NCBI RefSeq assembly: GCF_022539315.1
Contig: NC_066327.1
Span: 16,144,834-16,208,833, forward strand
Source: Serinus canaria
Taxonomy: Eukaryota > Chordata > Aves > Passeriformes > Fringillidae
Reading direction: 5' to 3'
DNA: 64,000 nucleotides
The position numbers and the translations under genes were made by a program. Below the pieces are notes generated by a model. It saw only the letters and a list, made by a program, of their open reading frames with translations, was not told the origin of the DNA and did not search any database. Below, in pieces: positions 34,901 to 46,900 of the stretch. Numbering within the stretch: position 1 is the stretch's first letter; each line of letters starts with the position of its first letter.

Positions 34901-37900
34901 GAGGATTTCCACACTTTGTTCTGTCCTCTCCTTCAGGCAGCTCCTCCACCCTTGTCTGGTGTCACTGGCCTGTGTCCTGGAGGGCACAGAGCCTGGGCCA
35001 GTGGTTTTTGGGTGCCCTTAGTGAGGTTCTACCCCTTCTCCTTCCCACCCCACCTCTGTCCCCAGAGGGGCAGACCCTCCCAAGGCTCCCCCAGATGAGA
35101 TCTGTGCCCATGGGAGGACTTTTTTTGGTGGGAAGGAGATGCTGTTTGCTCTGTGTTCTTCCCTGTCCTGGTGATGGCTGTGTTTCTTTTCCCTGTGCAT
35201 GATAAAAAGAATGAATCACTGGCCCTGAGAGCTTTATTTCAGCTTACCTGTGCCAGCTTTTCCCTTCAGACCTGGGTGTCCTGTTGTCTCAATTCCTGAG
35301 TGCTGGAACATGAATTCCTGGTGTCTGAGCAGTTGGACTGGGGCTTTCGGGAGGAGGGAGGGAGGAGAAAGTGATTTCTTGCTTGTTAATTTGTTTTCCC
35401 CTCTGTGTCCAGGGAGATCTCCTCCTCTGCTTTGTGTAAGCAGGGCTTGCTTTCCACCCAGGAGGTTTTTTCTCCCTGGGTTCTTTCAGACCTCTGGCAA
35501 TGGAGCAGCTCAGGAATCTCCTGCTGAGAGGATCTGACCCCAATCCTTCCCCCTCTCCAGCAAAACCATGTCTTTTTTTTCCTTTCTGCTCCCTTCTTCT
35601 GTTAGGAAACCAAATCAGAAGATAAAAAATGATTTATTGCTTCAATTGGACAGGAAGATTCCTTAAAGACAAAACCATCCAACTGCACTTCAAAGCCTTC
35701 CCAGTGCAGCTGGGAAATCACATTTAGGATTTTTTTAAGAGCTGCTGATGCTTTGAGGGGAGAAGGATGGATGGAGTTGTGTTTGTAGGGTTGTTGGCTG
35801 GATGGTTGCATGTAACAGGTTTTGTTTCTGAACTTTGCTGGTTTTACTGTGGATTTTTACATAATAATGATAATTCTGTACTTTAGGAATTCTCCTATTT
35901 TAACCATTTTCCTTTGATTGCACTCCTGATAGAAAAATGTCTAATGGTTATGTGGGAGAAATAAATAGACACATAAAAGTAAAGCTCTGGTTTTTGTTGG
36001 CTCTGTGGCAACACAGGGAAAACAATCAGTCAAGAAAGAATTCCCTCGAGCAAAAGTTTTCCATCAGGTTTCCAAATGCCAGGGAATAAAGATTTTTGAT
36101 TTTTGCCCTCCTCCATAACTCAAACATTGAATCCTCCAGGCCCTGCCTGGAGAAGCCAAAGATAAAAGATAGAATATCCCATTTGGCAGCAGAAATGAAA
36201 TCATTTCATTCAGGTTTATCTTGCTCTGCTCAGAGGTAGCTGGCACTGTGGCACAGCTTTCCTCAGCCTGTTATCTGCTCTGGTCCCATCGGGACACCAG
36301 CTGCTCAGCTTGATGTCTTCTGCAATTTATGGAGTGCAGTTCAGAAGTTATCTCCTCAGCTTGAAAGCACAATTCCTAATGAGGGAAAATTGCTCTTTCT
36401 TGGGGTCTCACACTTGACACGGTCGGATGGGGCTTTTTTATTTCCCTGGGAACACAAAACTCCACTCGAGGTCTGCCTGGTGTAATGTCCTGGGGTGGCT
36501 AAAATTCTGCTAAGGGGAGCAGCTCAGAGGCTGCAGTGAATTTTGGGGAGAAGGCAGGACCAGGAGTTTTGAGCATGTGCTCTCCAGAGTGCAGCCAGGC
36601 AGGTTAGCACCGATGCAAAGCCTTGGTGGAATACAATAAATAAGAGTAGTTCTATCACTGGAGATCTTAAAGAACAAGTTATTTTTATTTGTCATTCATC
36701 AGCTAGGCATGGAATGAGTAGAACTGGGCTACCAGGGCTACCAGTGGGTTTGATAATCCCTGTAGGCTCCTGGCAAAAAGCTGTGTCCCCTTGTGACCTC
36801 TTCAGGGGCTGTTCTGTGCTGGTCCTTTCCTCAGGACACCTGCAAAAACTCTTGATTGTTTTGTCCTGCCAAGTGAAAGGGTTTCCAAGAATGAGAACAG
36901 AAATCATTTCCAAGCTGGCTGTTGCTCGTAGAGATAAAGAGCCTCTTCCCCTGGTGGGTATTTCAGAATTCCAGGGGTTTTGGTGCTCTCTCCTGGATTG
37001 GAGGTGGCCTCTGCAGGGTGTCTGACCCCAGGATGCTTTTCCCACCCTGAGCTGGGCTGGGGACCTCGGATGGATGCAGGAAAACTTCACCCTGCCTTCC
37101 TCAATGATTTTAAGAGATCTTCTCCAGCCTAAACTCTGCCTCATGCCTTCAGACATATGACAAGTGCTTTATGTAAGACCTTTCAGATCCGTGGAGTTGT
37201 GCAGGGAGAGGGATTTATTTTATTTTATTTTATTTTATTTTATTTTATTTTATTTTATTTATTTTATTTTATTTTATTTTATTTTATTTATTTTATTTTA
37301 TTTTATTTATTTTATTTTATTTTATTTATTTTATTTATTTTTTATTTTATTTTAGTTAATTTTATTTTATTTTATTTTAGTTAATTTATTTTATGATTTT
37401 TTTCTGGAATAAGAATTGCCTTCTTCCAAATTAGCTTAGTCTGCTGCTGACGTCACCCGCTGTGCCAGGGCCTGTGAGCTTGCCAAATTCCAGCAAGCAC
37501 AGAGATGTGGCAACCAGGGATCTGCTGGCCCTGGGCACCCTGCCTGCTGCCAGAACTTCCATGTCTAGACAAAGGATGCAGCTCACCTGCAGGGCTCAGC
37601 CATCCCCTCTGTTTGTTTTGCTAGAGCACAGTCATTAAGAGATGAATTTATATTAAAGGCTTCCAAGAAATGCCTCTGCAACCCCAATGTTTATGTAAGG
37701 GAGACCGAGAAATTCATAATTTATTGAATTTGTGTGTGTTCTGCTTGGGATTATTCATTGGAGGAACATACTAAGTGATTTTTTGTATCCTAGTAACCAA
37801 CTGCAGTTGCTTTTCCGTGAATAATCTTTCTAGTTTAACTTGACCAGTCAAATCTAGAAGGGAAAACTCAAATTAAATTTTCAAGGCTCAGATAGCTCTT

Positions 37901-40900
37901 GCAGGTGAGAGAGAACACATTTTTTTCCCCCTCATTTAACCACATAATGATCAGATTGACAGATGCTGTCTGGAGAGTTGGATTTTCCTGAGCAGAATAA
38001 CAGTGGAAGTTTGACTCGTTATAAACTGAGCTTCAAAGCTTTGATTTCTTTAATATTACTAATTAATGAATTGGTTAAAATAGTCCTTTCCTCTCTCAAT
38101 CTGATGGTTTCCAGGGCAGATTTTTAATAGCAATGAAGATTATTTCCCTTTTGTGGGCAGCCCAGCATTGGGGGTCTCCCATCAGCTCATGAGGACACTC
38201 TGATGGTTAATTAATAAAATGATTTGTGAATTATTTCTGCCTGCCTTGCCAGCCCTGTGTGGAACAGCTGGAGTTTATAACTTAGGAGGAGTGTGTTCAC
38301 ATTTTTCTTCTTCAAAATTTATTTGGATGCAAAATGAGCCCCTTTTCAAGGCCATGTTTCGAGGGGCTGTGTTTCTTTCAAAATGCCTTTTAATATTTCT
38401 CGCTCTTAGAAATGTTGAAAGCTACTTTGAGAAGCAAAACAAAAATAGGAATTTCCTTCCCAGCTCCCTGGGCGAGCTCCTCGTTGCTCCCACCCTCGTG
38501 GAGCTCCCAGCTGACCATCTCCAAGCACAGGGACATTCCTCCCTGAGAGGTCAACACCACTTCTCATTTTAAACCAAACTCTTTCCAAGGCCTCTTTTTG
38601 TACACATTCCTATTTAGTCAATGTTTACAGCCCCCTGCTAATTAACTGCACTCCTGTAAATACCAGAGTCCATGGGCATGCTGGAGGAATCCTCTCCAAA
38701 CCACGTCAAGCAGCCCCAACCACTGGCTCAGATTTTCCTTGGAGATGAGATTAATGGTGTGACCAAGTTCCAGGAGGAGGGAGAAGCTTTCCCTGTGTGC
38801 CTCTGGACTGTGACTGTGCTTTCCCCCTCCCTGGTTTGCCCCTGCCTCCTTGTCTTGGACACGTGGAGCAGTCCTGCTTTCCTTGAAATGTTGGGTAGGG
38901 CAGTGCTGAGGATGGTTCTGTGCCCATTCCTGCATTTCCCTGTTCTGTGCCCATTCCTTCATTTCCCCTTTCTGTTCCCATTCCTTCATTTCCCCTTTCT
39001 GTCCCCATTCCTTCATTTCCCCTTTCTGTTCCCATTCCTTCATTTCCCTTTCTGTCCCCATTCCTTCATTTCTCCCTTTCTGTTCCCATTCCTTCATTCC
39101 CTTTCTGTTCCCATTCCTCATTTCCCTTGCTGTTCCCATTCCTTTCATTTCCCGTTCTGTTCCCATTCCTTCATTTACCCTTTCTGTTCCCATTCCTTCA
39201 TTTCCCTTTCTGTTCCCATTCCTCATTTCCCCTTTTCTGCCCCATTCCCTTCATTTCCCTTTCTGTTCCCATTCCTTCATTTCTTTTCCCTTTCTGTTCC
39301 CATTCCTTCATTTCCCTTTCTGTTCCCATTCCTTCATTTCCCCTTTCTGTTCCCATTCCTTCATTTCCCTTTCTGTTCCCATTCCTGCATTTCCCTTTCT
39401 GTTCCCATTCCTTCATTTCCCTTTCTGTTCCCATTCCTTCATTTCCCTTTCTGTTCCCATTCCTGCATTTCCCTTTCTGTTCCCATTCCTTCATTTCCCC
39501 TTTCTGTTCCCATTCCTTCATTTCCCTTTCTGTGCCCATTCCTGCATTTCCCTTTCTGTTCCCATTCCTGCATTTCCCCTTTCTGCCCCCATTCCTGCAT
39601 TTCCCCTTTCTGTCCCCATTCCTTCATTTCCCCTTTCTGCCCCCATTCCTGCATTTCCCTTTCTGTTCCCATTCCTTCATTTCCCTTTCTGTTCCCATTC
39701 CTTCATTTCCCTTTCTGTTCCCATTCCTTCATTTCCCCTTTCTGTTCCCATTCCTTCATTTCCCTTTCTGTTCCCATTCCTTCATTTCCCTTCTGTTCCA
39801 TTCCTTCATTTCCCTTTCTGTTCCCATTCCTTCATTTCCCTTTCTGTTCCCATTCCTTCATTCCCTTTCGGTTCCCATTCCTTCATTTCCCTTTCTGTTC
39901 CCATCCTTCATTTCCCTTTCTGTTCCCATTCCTCATTTCCCCGTTCTGTTCCCATTCCTTCATTTCCCTTTCTGTTCCCATTCCTTCATTTCCCCTTTCT
40001 GTTCCCATTCCTTCATTTCCCTTTCTGTTCCCATTCCTTCATTTCCCTTTCTGTTCCCATTCCTGCATTTCCCTTTCCCATTCCTGCATTTCCCCTTTCT
40101 GTTCCCATTCCTTCATTTCCCTTTCTGTTCCCATCCTTCATTTCCCTTTCTGTCCCATTCCTTCATTTCCCTTTCTGTTCCATTCCTTCATTTCCCTTTC
40201 TGTGCCCATTCCTTCATTTCCTTTCTGTTCCCATTCCTTCTGCATTTCCCCTTTCTGCCCCCAATTCCTGCCATTTCCCCTTTCTGTCCCCATTCCTGCA
40301 TTTCCCCTTTCTGCCCCCATTCCTGCATTTCCCCTTTCTGCCCCCATTCCTGCATTTCCCTTTCTATGCCCATTCCTGCATTTCCCTTTCTGTGCCCATT
40401 CCTGCATTTCCCCTTTCTTCCCCCATTCCTGCATTTCCCTTTCTATGCCCATTCCTGCATTTCCCTTTCTGTTCCCATTCCTGCATTTCCCCTTTCTGCC
40501 CCCATTCCTGCATTTCCCCTTTCTGTCCCCATTCCTGCATTTCCCCTTTCTGCCCCCATTCCTGCATTTCCCCTTTCTGTCCCCATTCCTGCATTTCCCC
40601 TTTCTGTCCCCATTCCTGCATTTCCCTTTCTGTGCCCATTCCTGCATTTCCCTTTCTGTGCCCATTCCTGTATCCTTTGTATCCTGGCTCTGTTGGGTAT
40701 CTCCAGCTGTCCCTCATCACCACACTCTCAGCATCTCAGATCTCCATCCTACCCAGCCAAGGCTCTTCCCAAGCTCTCCCTGTCTTTTGGCTGACCCTGG
40801 GCTTCACAGTGGTAGTGGGAGCACTGTTAAGAATCCTCAGATTCTGGAGAGGAAGGTGCTGCTTGAACCTGAATCCCCAGCAGCAATGGGAACAAATCCT

Positions 40901-43900
40901 GCCTCCCAGCTCCTCATAGATCTCATTTTAAGTTCCATGAGGAGCTGCTGAGGGAGCTGGGAAGGGTCTGGAGCCCCAGGAGAGGCTGAGGGAGCTGGGA
41001 AGGGGCTCAGCCTGGAGAAAAGGAGGCTCAGGGGGATCTTCTGGCTCTGTACAGCTCCCTGACAGGAGGGGACAGCCAGGTGGGCATCCAGGAGGAGAGG
41101 GAACGGCCTCAGGCTGGGCCAGGGCAGGCTCAGGGTGGGCACAGCAGGAATTTCCCCATGGAAAGGGTGCTCAGGCACTGGAACTGCCCAGGGAGGGTTG
41201 GATCCCCATCCCTGGAGGTGGCACTCGGTGCTCTGAGCTGGGGACAGGGTGGGGATCAGGCACAGCTTGGATTTGATGATCCAGGAGGGCTTTTGCAACC
41301 AAAATGATTCTGGGATTCTTTCCTGGTTTTCCTGCAGCTCTGCTCTGATCTGGCATTTCAAAATGCTCCATGAGCAGTGAAAGCCACCACACCCAGTGTC
41401 TGATGGATTTGGAACCAGGGAAGTCCCTGCTGTGGTAACTTCAGGCTCCCTGTACATTTGGAATGCCCTTCCCAGCTCAGGATCCCAGGAAGATGATGCA
41501 AATGGGAGCTTCTGGGTGTCCTGAATTTCAAAGAACAGGAGGGACAGTGTGGAGTTGTGTTTTATTGTGGCCAGAACCCACAGAGGCTGTGAGCTGTCAA
41601 CACATAATTGTGCATTTTGTGTTTGGTAGTAAAAGTTTGTTCTCCCAAAAAAAGAACAAAAAGAACTGCCCAAAGAGGAACAAATTCTTTCTCTCTTTGC
41701 AGCTTTTCAGATGTGATTTATAGGTGTGTTTTTCCAAGTAAGTCCAAACAAGGCCAGTGAATAGCTCTGAATTAGTTTGATTCTCTTAATTGGAACAAGA
41801 GACATCTGGGTGGAAATGGGAGGTTTCAGCAGCTCCTTTTTTTGTTTCATGTGGGATTTCTAATATTCCCAGTTCCACAGTTCCCGAGGAGTGCTGTTGG
41901 ACTGTGCACTGGGGTTTAGAGGTGGAAATGATCAAAAAACCCCAAACCAGCTGTAACAATAACAGCTGGCAGCTCTGCAGTGAGCTGTTTGGAAGGTATT
42001 GACCAAAGGAGTTCTGCTGAACAACAGCCCAAGCTCCACATTAAAAAATGAGAAAACAGGGTGTAAATTAGGGCTTGGTACTGCCTGGACCTGGCCATTG
42101 CAGTGCTGTTTGCTCTAAAATTCACACCTTCACCCCAAGGATTCTTCCCTCTGGGGCAGGGAACAAAACAAAAAATTGTTTTTGTCATTCTCTGGCTTTT
42201 CAACAACGCAAGGAGTTGTGTCTCAACTCCTGATTGTTTTTGGTTCACCTGCCTCCATCATATTTTGGCTGTGATACCACAAAGACAGAAAGAATAAAGG
42301 GAGAAAAATGCTGATGTTGATTTAGGTGTGCTGGGTTCAAACCCCACTGGAATTAAGGTTGACACAGAGGCTTAAAAATAAACCTCTCTTGCTCAAATCC
42401 TCCTTGTGTTGAAATAACTGAGGACATTTGAGATGAAGGAAGGGGTCATGGTGTGTCCAGTAATGGTATGACTGTATTTATTTATTTTTTTTGTTTGGAC
42501 AGTTTAATGTCTTGAAGTGGGTCTTGTTTCCTCTTATTATTTCCTGCAAATATCATGGAAAAGGATCTCAGAGCTGAGCCAAGTGTTGCACAACCACCTG
42601 CCTCTCAGATTGCCTTCACAGCTTAGCAGAGAAATCTGCATTTTTAAAAACCTCAGCTACGGAAAAGAGGGATGTATCTTTTTTTAGTGGGATGTTTTCC
42701 TGTCTTTCTGGACCAGAATGCTACTCTTTTTTTTTTCCTTGCTTTTTTTCTTTTTCCCTTTAAGTGTTTTTTTTTTTTTTATTATTTCTTTCTGAAGTAT
42801 TTAGAAAAAAGCCCCAGCTTGTTTGCCTGAATATTTACTAAAACAGCCAACAAAATATGTGATGTTATTGTACAGGTTGGACTGTGCACGAGTTGAGTGA
42901 GGTCATCAGAAAGAGAGTTTGACCAGATTAAATTTCCTTGAAATCTCCCTGCTGGGACAGTGCTGGTTTGAGGCACCAGCCCACCAGTACAGCCCCAGGA
43001 GAGCTCCCAGTCCCACCAGTCCCACTCTCCCTCAGCCATTCCTCCAGGGAAACCAGCCTGGCAGAGGGGCAGAGCTGTGCTGTGCCCCTGATTTAATGAT
43101 AACCAGTTATTGCTGTTGTTTTGCCCTGTTTTGGATTCTTTACATATTGTTTTGGAAAAGCTTAGTGGGATCGCAGCCTTTGTATATATAAAATATAGGA
43201 TGATTGAGGAGCTGGCCACTGCTTTATTTAGCTTCCTCAGCCATGCATTCCTCCCCAAGTATTCTCCCCTCCTGCTGCCAGATCACTGTTTAAATTGTGT
43301 GTAAATAGAAAAGGAGCTGTGGATGCAGTTAACAAATGCTGGAAGAGAGATTTACTGGAAGAACACCTTCCCCCCTTTTCCTGGGAATTTTGGCTCCTAG
43401 GGCAGATCTAAAGCCCTCTCTGGGTGGCACTGTTAAATCTGATGGCTCTCTGGTTATCCATCCCTGTTTGGTCTGGAATAGCTCCACTGGTTTTTTCTTT
43501 TCAACTGAATTCTTTGGAGTGTAGAGAAGTTGTTATTAGGAGGAGAAAAAAAAGGGGACTCTTAGAACCACTGTGAAGAGAGATAAAGACAAAAGAAACT
43601 TCTGTAAAAGTGAGGAAGCAAGGGAAAAGAGCAGGTTTGTTCCTTTTATCTTGAGGGTTTTTTAGGGAAAAGCTGAAGGTGGAGTGAATGGCCAGGCTCT
43701 CCTTCCTGCACCTGCAGCATCGCTCCAAGTGCTGATCTCACCCTTCACAGAATCCCAGAATGGTTTGGGTTGGAAGAGAATGAAAATCACCTCATCCCAC
43801 CGCCCTGCCATGAAAGGGACACCTTCACTAGCCCAGGTGCTCCTCATCTGCAGCTTTTCTTCCTCCCCAGCCCCGGAGCTGGAGGATTCCTGTGCTCTGG

Positions 43901-46900
43901 GGGAAGGTTTTGGTGTTTTCAGGGAGCGTGGAAATCGCAGCTCCTGGTGGAGCCTCACACGCCCCACCTGAGTCATCCACTGAACCTACCAGCCCAGCTC
44001 ACGGCCTGGCCTTGCTCCAAACATGCTTTTGGGAGGTGGGGAAGGCGTGTGCATTGTGTACAGCCCAAATCCAGAGGGATGAAGATAAGGTAAACACAGC
44101 TTTTCAGGGCTTTTTTGGAGAACAATGCGTGGAAAGTGAAGCTCAGTTGCCACTATCGCTCTTCAAATCTTCTTTTTTTTAAAATTTTCCCTGTGTCACG
44201 AGCTGCCCTCGTGGTGCAGTGCCTGTCTGTAGGGGATGGGTGGGTTTCCTGCATCAGGGAGACAACGAAATTATTTCCCTTTTTGTGTTCCTGTCCAGAG
44301 GAACACATGGATGGGCTGTGGGAAGGATGTGCTGAGTCCCAGAGCCCTTTCCATCAGCGCTGCAGTGAAACCATGGCATGGAGCAGAACTGCAGCTCCGA
44401 GGATGTTCAGAGGGAATGCATGCCATCCTTCACTTTCATTAGAAGCCATTAACATTGGAATGACATGGTCACTGTTTATAAATCCCTGGAGCAGATGGCT
44501 TGGTGCTGCTGGCCAGGAGAAAAGGCTCAATGGAAAGAGGGAGGTTATTGGCATTAATGGTCCTTACGGGCTGCTCTGGCACAGGAGGAGGCTGAGGGCA
44601 TGGACCATTTCAAAGTCAGGGATTATGGCAGGCACAAGCTCTTGTAACTCTTCAACAAATCCCAGTCCTGACTGGAGAAGGAGAGCACCAGAATGGAGCT
44701 TTTGAACCAGTGTGGTGGTTTGAAAACCTGAGCTGTTTATCCTCTCTGTGGGGCAGGAGCTGTCTTGGAAGTGAGAAATGAATGGGGAGGAGCTGGGGGC
44801 AAGGAGACCAAGGCAGGTTTTTTAATCTGTGAGGAATTCTCTGTGATCTTTGCTGTGCAGAGGGACCAGTCAGGAGCAGGGGATGGGTCTCAGAGAGAGC
44901 CCTGTGGTGGCCTCGAGGGGCCAGCAGCACTTCCTGACACAGGAGCTTTTTGGGGTCCCTTGGGTTGCTCTTAGGCTGGGTCTGCACTCTCACCTTGGAC
45001 CCTATTTCTGTATGAATTTAGTAAATCTAAGCAGAGCCCAACCACCCCAGAGAACACGAGGGTTTTGTTCACATCTCTGCTCCTCTCTTCCCATCCTGGG
45101 GTCTCCAGCTGTGATCATTCCTCCCAGACCAGTCTTTCCAGCCTCAAGGGTTACATATCTTAATGCTCTCTCTGCTTTCTAGTGCACGTTGCCTGTTTCT
45201 AGAAAACAACAAAACCAATAAATCGCAGAAACAAATGCTTTAATGCCTGACTGACAATCACCAAGCATTTAGATTTGGAAAATATTCAGTCTTCCAACCT
45301 AGGAATGACCATTTCCAACCTAGCATTCCTCAGAAACCATTTGTGGAGTTGCTTTAAGAGCCATCAGTTGCTCCCTTCTCGCTAGGTTTGGTCACCTCCC
45401 AAAACTCCGTGATGGACTCAGAGAAGATAAAGTGAGCTGAGCAGGCCTCTGCTCTCCTCCACTTTCTAAAGAAGGTAACAGTTTTGCAGAGCCATAATAC
45501 ATCAAGTCAGGGGCAGGGGTTTGCTTTGCTGGTGTGTGTTGCACATGCAGCTGGTTAGTGAGAGCACGGCCCAAAAATCCCCACTCAGAGCTACGAGGAG
45601 AGTGGCTGACTGATCATTTCTGACAGGATGTTTTTATCTTTAGCCAGTAGCCAAGAGTTCCAGCGAGTTCTGCAGGATGGCTTTCACATCCCTGCCATGT
45701 CTGGGCGCTGTCTGGCTCGGGAGCGCGGCTCTGGGAGCCACACGAGCCAGGACTTGGGTGTCGAGCCCTGGAGCAGCCCGGGAGGAGCTGTGCCATTTCC
45801 AGGGCTCCTCATCCATCACACAGCTGCTTTCATCGCTTGCACTGGAGGATTTAAGCAGGGATTACAGCAGGAACCCTGCCTTCCCCCCATCCCGCTCGCT
45901 CTGTCTCGCATTAACCAGCTCGAAGAATTTCTTACGCGAGTTGCAGACTCATTGACCCAGATTCCCTAATAATACAGGGAAGAGGAGATTTTTTTTTTTT
46001 CCCGTGCTTAATCGCTGGCTTCTGTGTACACTGAGTGCTATTTATATGCAGGAGGACTAAAAGCCTGTAATAAAGATGGGGCCAACTCTGCAGCAAAATT
46101 GCTGCGTGCCCAGAGCAGGAGGCACAACAGGAGAGAGGCAGAGGTGAGTGTGGGTGGATGTTCCCATCCTTGCAGACCCAGCAGTTCTTTTTTGGGAGCA
46201 GCCCTTCCTTTTACAGCCTGATCCATCGGTATTGGTTTAGCTCAGGGCTCCCCCCTTTGCTCTGGAAATGCCTCTCCATTGAAGTCATGCACTGGCTTTC
46301 CTTGCGGGCAAAAGGGGAGGGCTCACCACCAAAAGGCAAAGCCAAGCAGAAAGAAGAGGAGAGGAGAGAGAAGGAGAGGAGAGGAGAGGAGAGGAGAGGA
46401 GAGGAGAAGGAGAGGAGAGGAGAGGAGAGGAGAGGAGAGGAGAGGAGAGGGAGTGAGAGGAGAGGAGAGGAGAGGAGGAGGAGAGGAGAGGAGGAGAGAG
46501 GCGATGAGAGGAGAGGAGAGGAGGAGGAGAGGAGAGGAGAGGAGAGGGGGAGAGGGAAGAGAGGGGCGAGGCGAGGGGAGGAGGGAGGGGGAGGAGGGCG
46601 GAGGTTACGGGGAGGCATGGGAGGAGGGAAGACCGGAGAGAGAGAAGGGTAGTGAAGAAAGGGAGGCAAAGGAGAAGAGAAGAGACGATAAGAGAAGAGA
46701 AGAGGAGAAGATAAGGAGAAGAGGATGAGGGAGGAAAGGAGAAGGAGAAAGACGAGGGAGAAGCGTAGAGGGGAAGAGAAGAGAGGGGGGAGAAGAGAGC
46801 GAGAGAGAGAGAGAGAGAGGCGGAGAGTGAGAGAGAGAGAGAAGAGAAGAGAGAGAGAGAGAGCAGAGTATATATATATATAATATATATATGGAGAGAA

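Noticed and set aside
38672..40951. Plus-strand ORF of 759 residues (and overlapping 624-residue ORF from 38920)
   Set aside because: Encoded by the 26-bp tandem array; the same peptide motifs appear in shifted frames, there is no domain, and open frames exist on the other strand too.
46158..46728. Arg/Glu-rich ORFs and the Ser/Pro/Leu-rich minus-strand ORF
   Set aside because: Translation of the polypurine tract.
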